In this document: positions 17,467-26,484 of the stretch, piece after piece
How positions within the stretch are numbered: position 1 is the stretch's first letter
Layout: each line of letters opens with the position of its first letter
Source: Microbacterium oryzae
Lineage (GTDB): Bacteria; Actinomycetota; Actinomycetes; Actinomycetales; Microbacteriaceae
Direction: 5' to 3'
Length of the DNA: 64,000 nt
Assembly (NCBI RefSeq): GCF_009735645.1
Contig: NZ_CP032550.1
Span: forward strand, 1,054,001-1,118,000
Translations under genes and position numbers: made by a program
Notes under the pieces: generated by a model
What the model was told of the DNA's origin: nothing
The model's database searches: none
The model's input: the letters and a program-made list of their open reading frames with translations, nothing else

Positions 17467-17472
17467 AGCCTA
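17467..17472 (-). promoter_or_regulatory. Putative -10 element (TAGGCT) overlapping the sufC stop codon
   Basis: The sufC TAG stop (17470-17472) is the first half of TAGGCT. Six nt later comes the ATG of sufT, with no Shine-Dalgarno sequence in the gap. Confidence 0.5.
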
Positions 17473-18240
17473 CGCCTCGATCGTCTCGCCGGGAGCGAAG
17501 TAGCGGTCGTAGCCCTCGTTCTCCAGACGCTCGGCGAGCTCGGGGCCGCCCTCCTCGACGACCTGGCCCTTGACCATGACGTGCACATGGTCGGGCTTGA
17601 TGTAGCGGAGGATGCGCGTGTAGTGGGTGATGAGCAGCACGCCGAGGCCGGTGTTCTCCTTGGCGCGGTTGACACCCTCGGAGACGATCTTCAGCGCGTC
17701 GACGTCGAGACCGGAGTCGGTCTCGTCGAGGATGGCCAGCTGCGGCTTGAGGAGCTCGAGCTGCAGGATCTCGTGGCGCTTCTTCTCACCGCCGGAGAAG
17801 CCCTCGTTCACGTTGCGCTGGGCGAACTTGTCGTCCATGCGGAGGTTCTTCATGCCCTCCTTGACCTGCTTCGTCCAGGTGCGGATGGCCGGGGCCTCGC
17901 CGTCGATGGCGGTCTTGGCGGTGCGGAGGAAGTTCGTCACCGTGACGCCGGGGATCTCGACCGGGTACTGCATGGCGAGGAAGAGGCCGGCACGCGCGCG
18001 CTCGTCGACGGACATCGCGAGGACGTCCTCGCCGTCGAGCGTGATGCTGCCGGAGGTGACGTTGTACTTCGGGTGGCCGGCGATCGTCGACGCGAGCGTC
18101 GACTTGCCCGAGCCGTTGGGGCCCATGATCGCGTGGGTCTCGCCCGTCTTCACGGTCAGGGTGACGCCGTTGAGGATCGGCGTCGTACCCTCATCGGTCT
18201 CGACCGTCACGTGCAGGTCGCGGATCTCGAGGACTGCCAT
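17470..18240 (-). CDS. sufC: Fe-S cluster assembly ATPase SufC
   Basis: A 256-residue ABC-type ATPase of the SufBCD scaffold. It has Walker A GPNGSGKST (40-48), the SufC-specific FSGGEKKR signature, and Walker B LAILDETDSGLD. ATP binding by SufC reshapes SufB-SufD for cluster assembly. The ATG start has AAGGAAATCTGAA upstream and follows the Rieske stop by 1 nt. Confidence 0.96.
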   Translation of the reverse strand: MAVLEIRDLHVTVETDEGTTPILNGVTLTVKTGETHAIMGPNGSGKSTLASTIAGHPKYNVTSGSITLDGEDVLAMSVDERARAGLFLAMQYPVEIPGVTVTNFLRTAKTAIDGEAPAIRTWTKQVKEGMKNLRMDDKFAQRNVNEGFSGGEKKRHEILQLELLKPQLAILDETDSGLDVDALKIVSEGVNRAKENTGLGVLLITHYTRILRYIKPDHVHVMVKGQVVEEGGPELAERLENEGYDRYFAPGETIEA

Positions 18241-18241
18241 T

Positions 18242-18568
18242 TCAGATTTCCTTCTTCACATTCGGGTCGATGAGCACGTCGTCGCCGTCGATCTGGACGG
18301 CGTAGACCGGGACGGGCTCGTAAGCGGGGAGGTTCAGCGGCTTGCCGGTGCGCAGCGAGAACGCCGAGCCGTGGGCCCAGCACTCGAGCGTGTCGCCCTC
18401 GACGAAGCCCTCGGACAGCGAGATGTCGCCGTGGGTGCAGACGTCGCCGATCGCGTGGACCTCGTCGTTGCCGTCGCGGACGACCGCGATCGGCACGCCG
18501 TCCACGACGACGCGCAGCGCGGCGTCCTGCTCGAGCTCGCTGAACGAGCAGACGCGGGACGCGGTCAC
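18242..18568 (-). CDS. Rieske-type [2Fe-2S] ferredoxin in the suf operon
   Basis: A 108-residue single Rieske domain with cluster ligands Cys44 and His46 (CTHG) and Cys63 and His66 (CWAHG). It resembles the ferredoxin subunit of non-heme iron oxygenases, but no oxygenase is near. Small Rieske proteins in this position are usual in actinobacterial suf operons and may supply electrons for cluster assembly; this is inferred. GTG 18568 overlaps the sufD stop by 4 nt. Confidence 0.9.
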   Translation of the reverse strand: MTASRVCSFSELEQDAALRVVVDGVPIAVVRDGNDEVHAIGDVCTHGDISLSEGFVEGDTLECWAHGSAFSLRTGKPLNLPAYEPVPVYAVQIDGDDVLIDPNVKKEI

Positions 18569-19776
18569 GCCGCGGCTCCCTCGGCGAGCTCCTGCTCGAT
18601 CAGCGCGACGAGCTCGTCCTGGAGCCCGGGCACGTCGATCTTCTGCGCGATCTCGTTGAGGAACCCGAGCACGACCAGGCGACGCGCCTCGGCCTCGCCG
18701 ATGCCGCGCGCCTGCAGGTAGAACAGCTGCTCGTCGTCGAAGCGCCCGGTCGCCGACGCGTGGCCGGCGCCCTTGATGTCGCCGGTCTGGATCTCGAGGT
18801 TCGGGATCGAGTCCGCGCGTGCGCCGTTCGTGAGGAGGAGGTTGCGGTTCGCCTCGTACGAGTCGGTGCCGGTGGCGTCGGCGCCGATGAGCACGTCGCC
18901 GATCCACACCGAGCGGGCGGTGATCCCCTGCAGCGCGCCCTTGTACAGGACGTCGCCGACGGTCTCGGGACCCTTGTGGAAGAGGTACACCTGGCTCTCG
19001 AGGTGCTGGCCGTCGTCGGCGAAGGCGAGTCCGTAGACCTCGCCGTTCGCGCCGGCGCCGGCGAGCTCGACGTTCGGGTTGACCCGCACGACGCCGCCGC
19101 CGAAGCTCACCACGACGTGACGGAGTGTCGCGTCGCGGTCGACGCGCGCCTGGTGCGCCGACGCGTGGACGGCGGTGTCATCCCACTGCTGGATGGTCAC
19201 CACGGTCAGCTGCGCGCCGTCGCGGACGAGGATCTCGACGTTCTGCGCGTACTGGGCGGAGCCCGTGTGCCGCAGCACGACGGTCGCCTTCGCGTGCTCG
19301 AGCGCCTCGATGACGATGTGCGCGTCGGCGCGACGCTCGGCGCCCTGGCCGTCGATGTTCACGAGGATCGGGTCGGCGACCTCCTCCTCGCGCGGCACGC
19401 GGATGTGGAGCGCCTCGCGGGCCCCCTGCCACGCCACCGCGGCCGGCAGATCCTCGGGGACGAAGAACTCGCCCCGGGGCGCTGCGTCGATCGCGAGCGG
19501 CGCGGCGATGTACTGCTCGCCCGCGGCGACCGTCACGGTGACGCCGTCATTCGCCTCGGCGACCGCGAACAGCGGCGCGACGCGGTCGATGGGCGTGTGC
19601 TTCCAGTTGACCTCGCGGCCACTGGGGGTGCCGAACTCCGCCGGGTCGTACGAGCGCAGGCGCTCCGAGCGGGTCTGCACCGGCACCACGGCGTCGTCGC
19701 GGAGCGCGGCGGCCGGGTCCAGGTGAGCGTGCGAATCCTGCGCCGTCGTCTCCGGCGCCTTGGTCGAGGTCGTCAT
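18565..19776 (-). CDS. sufD: Fe-S cluster assembly protein SufD
   Basis: A 403-residue SufB/SufD-family protein that pairs with SufB on the SufC dimer. The C-terminal half carries the beta-helix core (DGQHLESQVYLFHKGPETVGD, later KGAGHASATGRFDDEQLFYL). The N-terminal 45 residues are acidic and likely flexible. ATG 19776 follows the sufB TAG stop with no gap, so translation is presumably coupled. Confidence 0.94.
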   Translation of the reverse strand: MTTSTKAPETTAQDSHAHLDPAAALRDDAVVPVQTRSERLRSYDPAEFGTPSGREVNWKHTPIDRVAPLFAVAEANDGVTVTVAAGEQYIAAPLAIDAAPRGEFFVPEDLPAAVAWQGAREALHIRVPREEEVADPILVNIDGQGAERRADAHIVIEALEHAKATVVLRHTGSAQYAQNVEILVRDGAQLTVVTIQQWDDTAVHASAHQARVDRDATLRHVVVSFGGGVVRVNPNVELAGAGANGEVYGLAFADDGQHLESQVYLFHKGPETVGDVLYKGALQGITARSVWIGDVLIGADATGTDSYEANRNLLLTNGARADSIPNLEIQTGDIKGAGHASATGRFDDEQLFYLQARGIGEAEARRLVVLGFLNEIAQKIDVPGLQDELVALIEQELAEGAAA

Positions 19777-21195
19777 CTAGCCGACCGATCCTTCCATGCC
19801 CATCTCGATGAGCTTGTTGAGCTCCAGCGCGTACTCCATCGGCAGCTCCCGCGCGATGGGCTCGATGAACCCGCGCACGATCATGGCCATCGCCTCGTCC
19901 TCGGGCATGCCGCGGCTCATGAGGTAGAAGAGCTGCTCCTCGCTGACCTTCGACACCGTCGCCTCGTGACCCAGCTGGACGTCGTCCACCCGGATGTCGA
20001 TGGCGGGGTACGTGTCGCTGCGGGAGATCGTGTCGACCAGCAGCGCGTCGCAGCGGACGGTGTTCGCCGAGTGGTGCGCGTTGGCGTCGACGCGGACCTC
20101 ACCGCGGTAGCCGGCGCGCCCGCCGCCGCGGGCGATCGACTTCGAGACGATCGACGACTGCGTGTACGGCGCCATGTGGATCATCTTCGCGCCGGCGTCC
20201 TGGTGCTGACCCGGACCGGCGAAGGCGACCGAGAGCGTCTCGCCCTTGGCGTGCTCGCCCATGAGGTAGATCGACGGGTACTTCATCGTCACCTTGGAGC
20301 CGATGTTGCCGTCGACCCACTCCATCGTCGCGCCCTCGTGCGCGATCGCGCGCTTGGTGACGAGGTTGTAGACGTTGTTCGACCAGTTCTGGATGGTCGT
20401 GTAGCGGACGCGGGCGTTCTTCTTCACGATGATCTCGACGACGGCCGAGTGCAGCGAGTCGCTCTTGTAGATCGGCGCCGTGCAGCCCTCGATGTAGTGG
20501 ACGTACGAGTCCTCGTCGGCGATGATCAGCGTGCGCTCGAACTGGCCCATGTTCTCGGTGTTGATCCGGAAGTAGGCCTGGAGCGGGATCTCGACGTGGA
20601 CGCCCTTGGGCACGTACACGAACGATCCGCCCGACCAGACGGCGGTGTTCAGCGCAGCGAACTTGTTGTCGCCGGCGGGGATGACCGTGCCGAAGTACTC
20701 CTCGAAGAACTCGGGGTGCTCGCGCAGCGCGGTGTCGGTGTCCATGAAGATGACGCCCTGGGCCTCGAGGTCCTCGCGGATCTGGTGGTACACGACCTCG
20801 GACTCGTACTGCGCGGCGACGCCGGCGACGAGGCGCTGGCGCTCGGCCTCGGGGATGCCCAGGCGCTCGTACGTGTTCTTGATGTCCTCGGGAAGCTCTT
20901 CCCAGGTCTGCGCCTGCTTCTCCGTGGAGCGGACGAAGTACTTGATGTTGTCGAAGTCGATGTCACTGAGGTCGGCGCCCCACGTCGGCATCGGCTTGCG
21001 GCCGAAGAGCTGCAGGCCCTTCAGGCGGTTCTTGAGCATCCACTCGGGCTCGCTCTTGAGGGCCGAGATGTCGCGGACGACGGCCTCGCTGAGGCCGCGC
21101 CGGGCGCTTGCGCCAGCGGCGTCGGCATCGTGCCATCCGAACTCGTACACCCCCAGACTCTCGAGTTCTGGGCGGTCGATCAGCACATCAGACAT
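19777..21195 (-). CDS. sufB: Fe-S cluster assembly protein SufB
   Basis: The 472-residue main scaffold of the SUF system. Segments typical of SufB include [38 protein letters not shown] and [15 protein letters not shown], which holds the conserved Cys thought to take part in cluster assembly. It is the first gene of the operon. GAGGAGAG lies about 10 nt before ATG 21195. No SufR gene precedes it and no sufS or sufU follows, so the sulfur donor must be elsewhere. Confidence 0.96.
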   Translation of the reverse strand: MSDVLIDRPELESLGVYEFGWHDADAAGASARRGLSEAVVRDISALKSEPEWMLKNRLKGLQLFGRKPMPTWGADLSDIDFDNIKYFVRSTEKQAQTWEELPEDIKNTYERLGIPEAERQRLVAGVAAQYESEVVYHQIREDLEAQGVIFMDTDTALREHPEFFEEYFGTVIPAGDNKFAALNTAVWSGGSFVYVPKGVHVEIPLQAYFRINTENMGQFERTLIIADEDSYVHYIEGCTAPIYKSDSLHSAVVEIIVKKNARVRYTTIQNWSNNVYNLVTKRAIAHEGATMEWVDGNIGSKVTMKYPSIYLMGEHAKGETLSVAFAGPGQHQDAGAKMIHMAPYTQSSIVSKSIARGGGRAGYRGEVRVDANAHHSANTVRCDALLVDTISRSDTYPAIDIRVDDVQLGHEATVSKVSEEQLFYLMSRGMPEDEAMAMIVRGFIEPIARELPMEYALELNKLIEMGMEGSVG

Positions 21196-21428
21196 GACGC
21201 TTCACACTCTCCTCGGGGGCCTCGCGGCGGTGTCATCCGCTCCGGTCGCTCGGAGCGGAGCGGCCGTCTGTGAGACCCGGCTTCTGACGCGATCGCTCGC
21301 GCCTACACTGTTAGTGGATGCGCTGAGCGCTCGCGCCCGCATCCTCAGTCACCCCGATTCTACAGGTTCCACCCCGTCCGGCGCCCTCTGCGGCGGACGC
21401 TCAGGCGAACCGCAGGAGGCGCCGCTTC

Positions 21429-22370
21429 ATGTCCGCCGACACCCGCTCCACCGCCGTCGCGAGCCCCCGGGCGCGCCGCGGCGGATGGCTTCCCACCACC
21501 GTGGACCGTCGCGTGCGCGTCTTCGCCTGGCTGTCGTTCCTCGCCGAGACGATCATCATCGGCACCGGCGGCGCCGTGCGCCTCACCGGGTCCGGCCTCG
21601 GCTGCGACCAGTGGCCCCTCTGCACCCCCGGGTCGCTCGTGCCGACCCCCGAGCTCGGCGTGCACGGGCTCATCGAGTTCGGCAACCGCACCATGACGAG
21701 CGTCGTCGGGATCCTCGCCCTGATCGTGCTCGTGCTCGTGTGGCGGATGCGCTCCTCGCGCCGCGACCTGTTCGTTCTCGCCTGCGTCGTGCTCGGCGGG
21801 ATCGTCGCCCAGGCGATCGTCGGCGGTGTGACGGTGTGGACCGGCCTCAACCCGTTCCTCGTCGGCTTCCACTACGTCGCATCGCTGACGCTGGTGTGCG
21901 TGACGGCGGCGTTCCTCGTCCGCGCCTACTCCGCTCCCGGCCCCCGCGAGCTGGCGGTGCCGCGCTGGTACATGATCCTCACGCACATCACGACGCTCGC
22001 CCTGGCGCTCACGATCTTCTTCGGCGTGCTGACCACCGGCTCCGGCCCGCATTCGGGCGACGCCGACGTCATCCGCCAGGGCTTCGACGCGACGATCCTC
22101 GCCCACGTGCACTCGTGGCCCGGCTACACGCTGCTCGCGCTCGTCGTCGTGCTGCTGGCGTCGTCGTGGGCGCTGCGCCTGCCGACCCGCCGCTGGATGA
22201 CCGCCCTCCTCGGCGCCATCGTCGTGCAGATCGTCGTCGGCATCGTGCAGGCGCGCAACGGCCTGCCCGCGCCGCTCGTCGGCATCCACATGGTGCTCGC
22301 CGCGCTCTCAGCGGCCGCGTTCACCGTCGTGGTGCTGCGGATGAAGCGCCCCCGCGTCGACGCGCGCTGA
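21429..22370 (+). CDS. ctaA: Heme A synthase (COX15/CtaA)
   Basis: A 313-residue integral membrane enzyme with about eight helices that oxidises heme O to heme A for cytochrome oxidase. Family features include GGAVRLTGSGLGCDQWPLCTP near residue 35, with a Cys pair, and histidines in HGLIEFGNR, GFHYVASL, HVHSWPG and GIHMVLA that serve as heme ligands. GGAGG lies about 10 nt before ATG 21429. It is divergent from sufB across 233 bp. Confidence 0.94.
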   Translation: MSADTRSTAVASPRARRGGWLPTTVDRRVRVFAWLSFLAETIIIGTGGAVRLTGSGLGCDQWPLCTPGSLVPTPELGVHGLIEFGNRTMTSVVGILALIVLVLVWRMRSSRRDLFVLACVVLGGIVAQAIVGGVTVWTGLNPFLVGFHYVASLTLVCVTAAFLVRAYSAPGPRELAVPRWYMILTHITTLALALTIFFGVLTTGSGPHSGDADVIRQGFDATILAHVHSWPGYTLLALVVVLLASSWALRLPTRRWMTALLGAIVVQIVVGIVQARNGLPAPLVGIHMVLAALSAAAFTVVVLRMKRPRVDAR

Positions 22371-22377
22371 CCGTCCC

Positions 22378-22397
22378 TCCGGGCGTCCCCGCCCGGA
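22378..22397 (+). terminator. Hairpin after ctaA
   Basis: An 8-bp perfect GC-rich stem (22378-22385 with 22390-22397) with a TCCC loop, starting 8 nt beyond the ctaA stop. Confidence 0.6.
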
Positions 22398-22398
22398 C

Positions 22399-22436
22399 GT
22401 CGAGCGGAGCGAGCGCCAGCGAGCGCAGACGAAACG
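22399..22436. repeat. GAGCG-rich dispersed-repeat-like element
   Basis: A 38-bp intergenic stretch built from GAGCGGAGC, GAGCGCCAGC and GAGCGCAGAC units and ending GAAACG. I recall similar strings as dispersed intergenic repeats in Microbacteriaceae, but I see only this copy here. Confidence 0.4.
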
Positions 22437-22496
22437 CCGCGAGCCGGCCTCGAGACCGCGCCCCCGGCCATCCGCCCCGTGTGTGCGCGGCGCCGC

Positions 22497-23015
22497 TCAG
22501 TCGCTCGTCGCCGTCGCGACGAGGATGCCGCGGGCCAGCGAGTGGAAGTGCCGCTGGAATCCGAGGATCGACGGCGTCGCGTCGGGCGTGATGTCGAGGT
22601 GCTCGACGTCCAGCGCGTCGACGACGAAGAAGTACCGGTGCACGCCGGTTCCGGGAGGCGGCCCCGCGCCGATGTAGCCGGGCACGCCGGTCTCGTTGCG
22701 CAGCGTGATCCCCGGGGTGCTGCCGGCCTCACCCGTCGCGAACGACGTCACGTCGGCCGGGACGTCGTAGACCGCCCAGTGCCAGAACCCCGCGGCGGTC
22801 GGCGCGTCGGGGTCGAAGCAGGACACCGCGAAGGACCGCGTCCCCTCGGGTGCACCGGACCAGCTCAGCTGCGGCGAGGTGTCGGAGCCGCCGAACGACT
22901 CGTCCCAGTGGGTGCGCGGCAGGGCCTCGCCATCCGCGATGTCGTTGCTCATGACGGTGAGCGGGGCGAACGAGCGCAGCGTGGCGAGCTCGGCGTACGG
23001 ATCGTATGAGAACAC
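22497..23015 (-). CDS. YbhB/YbcL-type PEBP family protein
   Basis: A 172-residue phosphatidylethanolamine-binding-protein (Raf kinase inhibitor-like) domain. Recognisable parts are the start FSYDPYAELATLRSFAP, SPQLSWSGAPEGTRSFAV, the DPDAP motif, FWHWAVYDVP and GVHRYFFVVDALD. The biochemical role of bacterial members is unclear. The GTG start at 23015 has AAGGAG 6-7 nt upstream. Confidence 0.9.
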   Translation of the reverse strand: MFSYDPYAELATLRSFAPLTVMSNDIADGEALPRTHWDESFGGSDTSPQLSWSGAPEGTRSFAVSCFDPDAPTAAGFWHWAVYDVPADVTSFATGEAGSTPGITLRNETGVPGYIGAGPPPGTGVHRYFFVVDALDVEHLDITPDATPSILGFQRHFHSLARGILVATATSD

Positions 23016-23353
23016 GGACAGCTCCTTCCGGTGGCCTTCGCCGCCAGCCTAACGAGCACTGCCTCCACCAGGGCCGCTCGCCCGAAGCCGCCCGTGCTGG
23101 GCTCCGAGACCGCATGCCTGCTCGCGCACCGCGTGCGCACTCCGAGACCGCGTGCGCCGCGTGCTGTCTCGGAGCGCGCACGCGTCGGGCATGAGCCAAC
23201 ACGCTGTGTCCGCGCGCAGGAGACGTGTCGGAGCGGCCGGCTCGGTCACGGTGACCTGCCCTCACAGGAGGCGCATAGGCCGCGCATCGGCTCCGCACGC
23301 GCGGAGGAGTCAGGGTGGGAGCCAGCGCCGAGATGCGGCGCACAAGGAGGATC
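23016..23353. other. Gene-free 338-bp region with repeated TCCGAGAC motifs
   Basis: No convincing coding region. It holds the promoter side of the PEBP gene, then several copies of a short motif: TCCGAGAC at 23103 and 23141, its complement GTCTCGGA at 23166, and a variant GTGTCGGA at 23225. Each is followed by alternating GC-rich purine/pyrimidine sequence. Related copies occur at 63220-63365. The right end carries the ribosome binding site of the next gene. Confidence 0.6.
23101..23232. repeat. Cluster of TCCGAGAC/GTCTCGGA repeats
   Basis: Two direct copies (23103-23110, 23141-23148), one inverted copy (23166-23173) and one variant (23225-23232) in about 130 bp. The segment CTGTCTCGGAGCGCGC (23164-23179) recurs with one change at 63350-63365. 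The sites could base-pair in RNA or be remnants of a dispersed element. Confidence 0.55.
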
Positions 23354-23779
23354 ATGACTCACCGCAGCCGTCTCACCCGCAGCATCGCCTACTGGGTTCT
23401 CGTGGTGGCATCGGCCGCCGCCGTGGCCGCCGGCATCGCACTGGCGCTGCCGCGCCTGGGCACCATGGAGGAGGCGCTGCTCGCGGGCACGGCCACGGGC
23501 GTGGAGGTCTACGTCGGTCAGGCGTGGATCACGCTGGCCGCCGGCCTCGTCGGTGCCGGCGTCATCGGCCTGCTCGCCGCGCTGGGGCTCGCCGCGACCG
23601 CGGCGATGCTCACCACCCGGAGCGCGCCCGCCGACGCCACCCCCGCGAGCGCCGTCGCGCCCGCCGCGGAGAACCGGCAGGAGGCCGCCGTCGCGAACGA
23701 CGCCGCAGCCGCCGAGCCCGCGTTCGACGCTCCGGACGCATCCGACGCTCAGCACGAGGCCCCTGTCATCGCCCGCTGA
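23354..23779 (+). CDS. Hypothetical two-helix membrane protein
   Basis: A 141-residue protein with two hydrophobic segments (about residues 12-32 and 54-80) and an Ala/Glu-rich, probably disordered, C-terminal 55 residues. The start at ATG 23354 is favoured over one further upstream because AAGGAGG sits directly before it. I do not recognise a family. It converges on the DHA2 exporter gene. Confidence 0.65.
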   Translation: MTHRSRLTRSIAYWVLVVASAAAVAAGIALALPRLGTMEEALLAGTATGVEVYVGQAWITLAAGLVGAGVIGLLAALGLAATAAMLTTRSAPADATPASAVAPAAENRQEAAVANDAAAAEPAFDAPDASDAQHEAPVIAR

Positions 23780-23800
23780 GCGAACGCGCGAGCGCTCGGG

Positions 23801-25291
23801 TCAGGCCTCCTCGGCTCCCGAGCGCTCGCGGCGTCGACGCGACCCGAGATCGACGAGCGCGATGGCGAACGCGATGGCGACGAACAGCGCCACCGTCGTC
23901 AGACCGATCGCGTAGGCGTCGTGGTACACCGTGAGCGCGGGCTTGTCGCCCTCCTCGCGGAAGATCGTCGCGTAGAACAGCGACAGCCCCACCGCGGTTC
24001 CGATCGCCGTTCCGACGCGCTGCCCGAGCTGGCCGATCGATCCGGCCACGCCGCCCTGGGCGGGCGGGATCTCCGCGAGCGTGAGCGTCTGGTTCGGCGA
24101 GATGACCATCCCGCCGCCGAAGCCGCCGACCACCATGACGCCCGCCATGATCCACGGCGTGGCCTCGACCGAGGCCAGCAGCGCCGTGGCCGCGAGGGCG
24201 ATGACGGTCGCCAGCACGAGCACGAGGCCCACCACGACCACGGGTCGGCCGTAGCGGCCGACGAGCTGGCCGCCGTACCACGACGAGACCGCGCTGGAGA
24301 GCGCGAAGCCGATGGTGACCATCCCGGCATGCAGCGCGGAGACGCCGAGCCCGGTCTGCAGGAACAGCGTCGTGAGCAGGAACAGCGCCGGGATGCCCGT
24401 GAAGTACGCCGCCATCAGGACCGTGCCGTTGCGGAACGACGACAGCCGGAACAGCCGCAGGTCGATGAGCGGCGAGCCCCCGCGCCGCTCGTAGCGTCGC
24501 TCCCAGACGAGGAAGCACGCCGCGAAGAGCACGAACACGACGAGCGTCCACCAGCGCTCCGGTGCGTCGTCGGGAGAGCCCGTCGTGAGCAGGAACGGCA
24601 GCATGAGGGCGATCACCGCGACGGCGAAAAGGAGCACGCCGGCCGGGTCGAGCGACACCGGCTCCGAGCTCGGGCGCCGCACCTCCGGAAGGACCCAGAT
24701 CACGAGCCCCATCGCGATCGCGAACAGCGGGACGTTCATCCAGAAGGTCCACCGCCATCCGTCGCTCTCGCCGCCGACGGCGATGAGGAGACCCCCGATG
24801 GTCGGGCCGAACGCGGTCGCGAGGCCGATCATGGCGCCGAACAGGCCGAAGGCGGTGCCGCGCTCCTTGCCCGTGAACAGCTGCTGGATGGTGCCCATCA
24901 CCTGGGGCATCTGGATGCCCGCCGCCACCCCCTGCAGCAGCCGCGCGGCGAGGAGCATCTCGATGCTGCCGGCCAGCGCACAGCCGATGCTGGAGAGGGT
25001 GAAGAGCGCGAGGCCGACGATGAGGAGGGTCTTGCGCGAGCGCTGATCGCCCAATCGCCCCATGGGCACCAGCACGAGGCCGAACGCGAGGATGTAGCCC
25101 GAGACGACGAGCTGGAGCTCGGTCGACCCCGCTCCGAAGGCGGCCTCGATGGATGGCAGCGCGACGTTGACCTTGGAGATGTCGAGGATCGTCAGTCCCG
25201 ACACGCTCACGCAGACCCAGAACGCCTGCCAGCGGCGGCGATCGGAGATCGGGATGGACCGGGTCGGCGAAGGCGCAGGCGTGTTCGACAT
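23801..25291 (-). CDS. DHA2-family MFS multidrug exporter
   Basis: A 496-residue carrier with about 14 helices, typical of the EmrB/QacA branch. Conserved elements are LDISKVNVALPSI in helix 1, LVVSGYILAFGLVLVPMGRLGD (motif A) and GPTIGGLLI (motif C, proton-linked export). The substrate is unknown. The start could be ATG 25291 or GTG 25294. A TAGCGT hexamer lies just upstream. The tail is basic (GSRRRRERSG). Confidence 0.87.
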   Translation of the reverse strand: MSNTPAPSPTRSIPISDRRRWQAFWVCVSVSGLTILDISKVNVALPSIEAAFGAGSTELQLVVSGYILAFGLVLVPMGRLGDQRSRKTLLIVGLALFTLSSIGCALAGSIEMLLAARLLQGVAAGIQMPQVMGTIQQLFTGKERGTAFGLFGAMIGLATAFGPTIGGLLIAVGGESDGWRWTFWMNVPLFAIAMGLVIWVLPEVRRPSSEPVSLDPAGVLLFAVAVIALMLPFLLTTGSPDDAPERWWTLVVFVLFAACFLVWERRYERRGGSPLIDLRLFRLSSFRNGTVLMAAYFTGIPALFLLTTLFLQTGLGVSALHAGMVTIGFALSSAVSSWYGGQLVGRYGRPVVVVGLVLVLATVIALAATALLASVEATPWIMAGVMVVGGFGGGMVISPNQTLTLAEIPPAQGGVAGSIGQLGQRVGTAIGTAVGLSLFYATIFREEGDKPALTVYHDAYAIGLTTVALFVAIAFAIALVDLGSRRRRERSGAEEA

Positions 25292-25307
25292 CACCTGAGA
25301 CGCTACT

Positions 25308-25324
25308 CCGCCCCGCTGGGGCGG
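25308..25324 (-). terminator. Hairpin after ctaB
   Basis: A 7-bp CCGCCCC/GGGGCGG stem with a GCT loop, 6 nt past the ctaB stop and just upstream of the MFS start. Confidence 0.5.
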
Positions 25325-25330
25325 GCCCCG

Positions 25331-26263
25331 TCAGAAGGGAAGCAGCGGGTCGACCGCGACCGCAACGAAGACGAGCGTCAGGTATGTGATCGACGCGTGG
25401 AACACGCGCATGGGGCGCGGCCGCTCGTCCCCACCCTGCTCGAGGACGGTGCGGCGGTAGAGCCGGTGCGACTCGTAGATGAACCAGCCGCCGAACACAA
25501 GCGCGGAGACCGAGTACACCAGGCCCATGCCCGCGACGGGGATGAGCAGCAGCGAGCACGCGACGGTGGCCCACGCGTACAGGATGATCTGCAGGCCCAC
25601 CTGCGACCCGGAGCGCGTGGCGCCGAGCATCGGCACGTCGGTGTTCTCGTAGTCGGTCGCGTACTTGATCGACAGCGGCCAGTAGTGCGGGGGCGTCCAG
25701 AGGAACACGAGGGCGAAGAGGATGAACGGCGCCCAGTCGAGCCCGTTCGTCACTGCCGCCCATCCGATGAGCACCGGGAAGCACCCGGCGATCCCGCCCC
25801 ACACGATGTTCTGCTCGGTGCGGCGCTTGAGGATCATCGTGTAGATGACGACGTAGAAGAAGATCGCGAACGCCGACAGGAAGGCCGTGAGCAGGTTCGT
25901 CGTCAGCAGGAACCATCCGGTGGAGATGATCGCGAGCGCCCACGCGAACACGAGGGCGTTCCGCGGCGAGATCTCTCCGGTGACGATCGGGCGGTTCTCC
26001 GTGCGCGCCATGTGCGCATCGATGTCGCGGTCGATGTACATGTTGAACGTGGCCGCGGAGCCCGCGCTCAGCGAGCCGCCGATGACCGTGGCCAGCACGA
26101 GCCAGAGATCCGGCATCCCCTGTGCGGCGAGGAACATGACCGGCACCGTGGAGACGAGCAGGAGCTCCAGCACCCGCGGCTTGGTCAGCGCGACGTAGGC
26201 GCGGATCTTCCGGCCGAGTCGCTGACGGGAGGTCCGTTCGGTATCGACGACCGTCGTGGACAT
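25331..26263 (-). CDS. ctaB: Protoheme IX farnesyltransferase
   Basis: A 310-residue UbiA-type prenyltransferase that converts heme B to heme O. It has about eight helices and both Asp-rich motifs: [12 protein letters not shown] (first) and [13 protein letters not shown] (second). The family signature [15 protein letters not shown] is near the N-terminus. ATG 26263 is chosen with GGGGAG upstream. A GTG at 26296, 5 nt after a TAGAAT hexamer, is an alternative leaderless start. It is divergent from tkt, a usual pairing in actinobacteria. Confidence 0.93.
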   Translation of the reverse strand: MSTTVVDTERTSRQRLGRKIRAYVALTKPRVLELLLVSTVPVMFLAAQGMPDLWLVLATVIGGSLSAGSAATFNMYIDRDIDAHMARTENRPIVTGEISPRNALVFAWALAIISTGWFLLTTNLLTAFLSAFAIFFYVVIYTMILKRRTEQNIVWGGIAGCFPVLIGWAAVTNGLDWAPFILFALVFLWTPPHYWPLSIKYATDYENTDVPMLGATRSGSQVGLQIILYAWATVACSLLLIPVAGMGLVYSVSALVFGGWFIYESHRLYRRTVLEQGGDERPRPMRVFHASITYLTLVFVAVAVDPLLPF

Positions 26264-26379
26264 GAGCTCACGTCTCCCCTCGGATGGCACAGACACTCCT
26301 GATTCTAGGCCATCCCCGCCCCGGAAAGCGCCCGTGACGGCAGGTCGTCACAGTCCGCCGTCGCGGCTCGTCACGCCGC

Positions 26380-26385
26380 TATGCT
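26380..26385 (+). promoter_or_regulatory. Putative -10 element (TATGCT) of the tkt operon
   Basis: TATGCT about 100 nt upstream of the tkt start, in the ctaB/tkt divergent region. It would give a leadered transcript with an AAAGG ribosome binding site. Confidence 0.4.
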
Positions 26386-26484
26386 GGGGCCAGAACGCGC
26401 GTCCCAGCGCCGTCTGCCCCTCGTCGAGACGAGTTCGGCTGGCCGGGAGCCGGGCGCGGAAACCCCACCACGAAAGGCGGTCCG

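Noticed and set aside
18760..21273. 837-codon plus-strand frame
   Set aside because: Antisense to sufD and sufB. The composition is that of a reversed GC-rich gene.
22380..23260. CRISPR-like spacing of short repeats
   Set aside because: The repeated units are only 8-16 bp, vary in orientation and are not regularly spaced. No cas genes are present.
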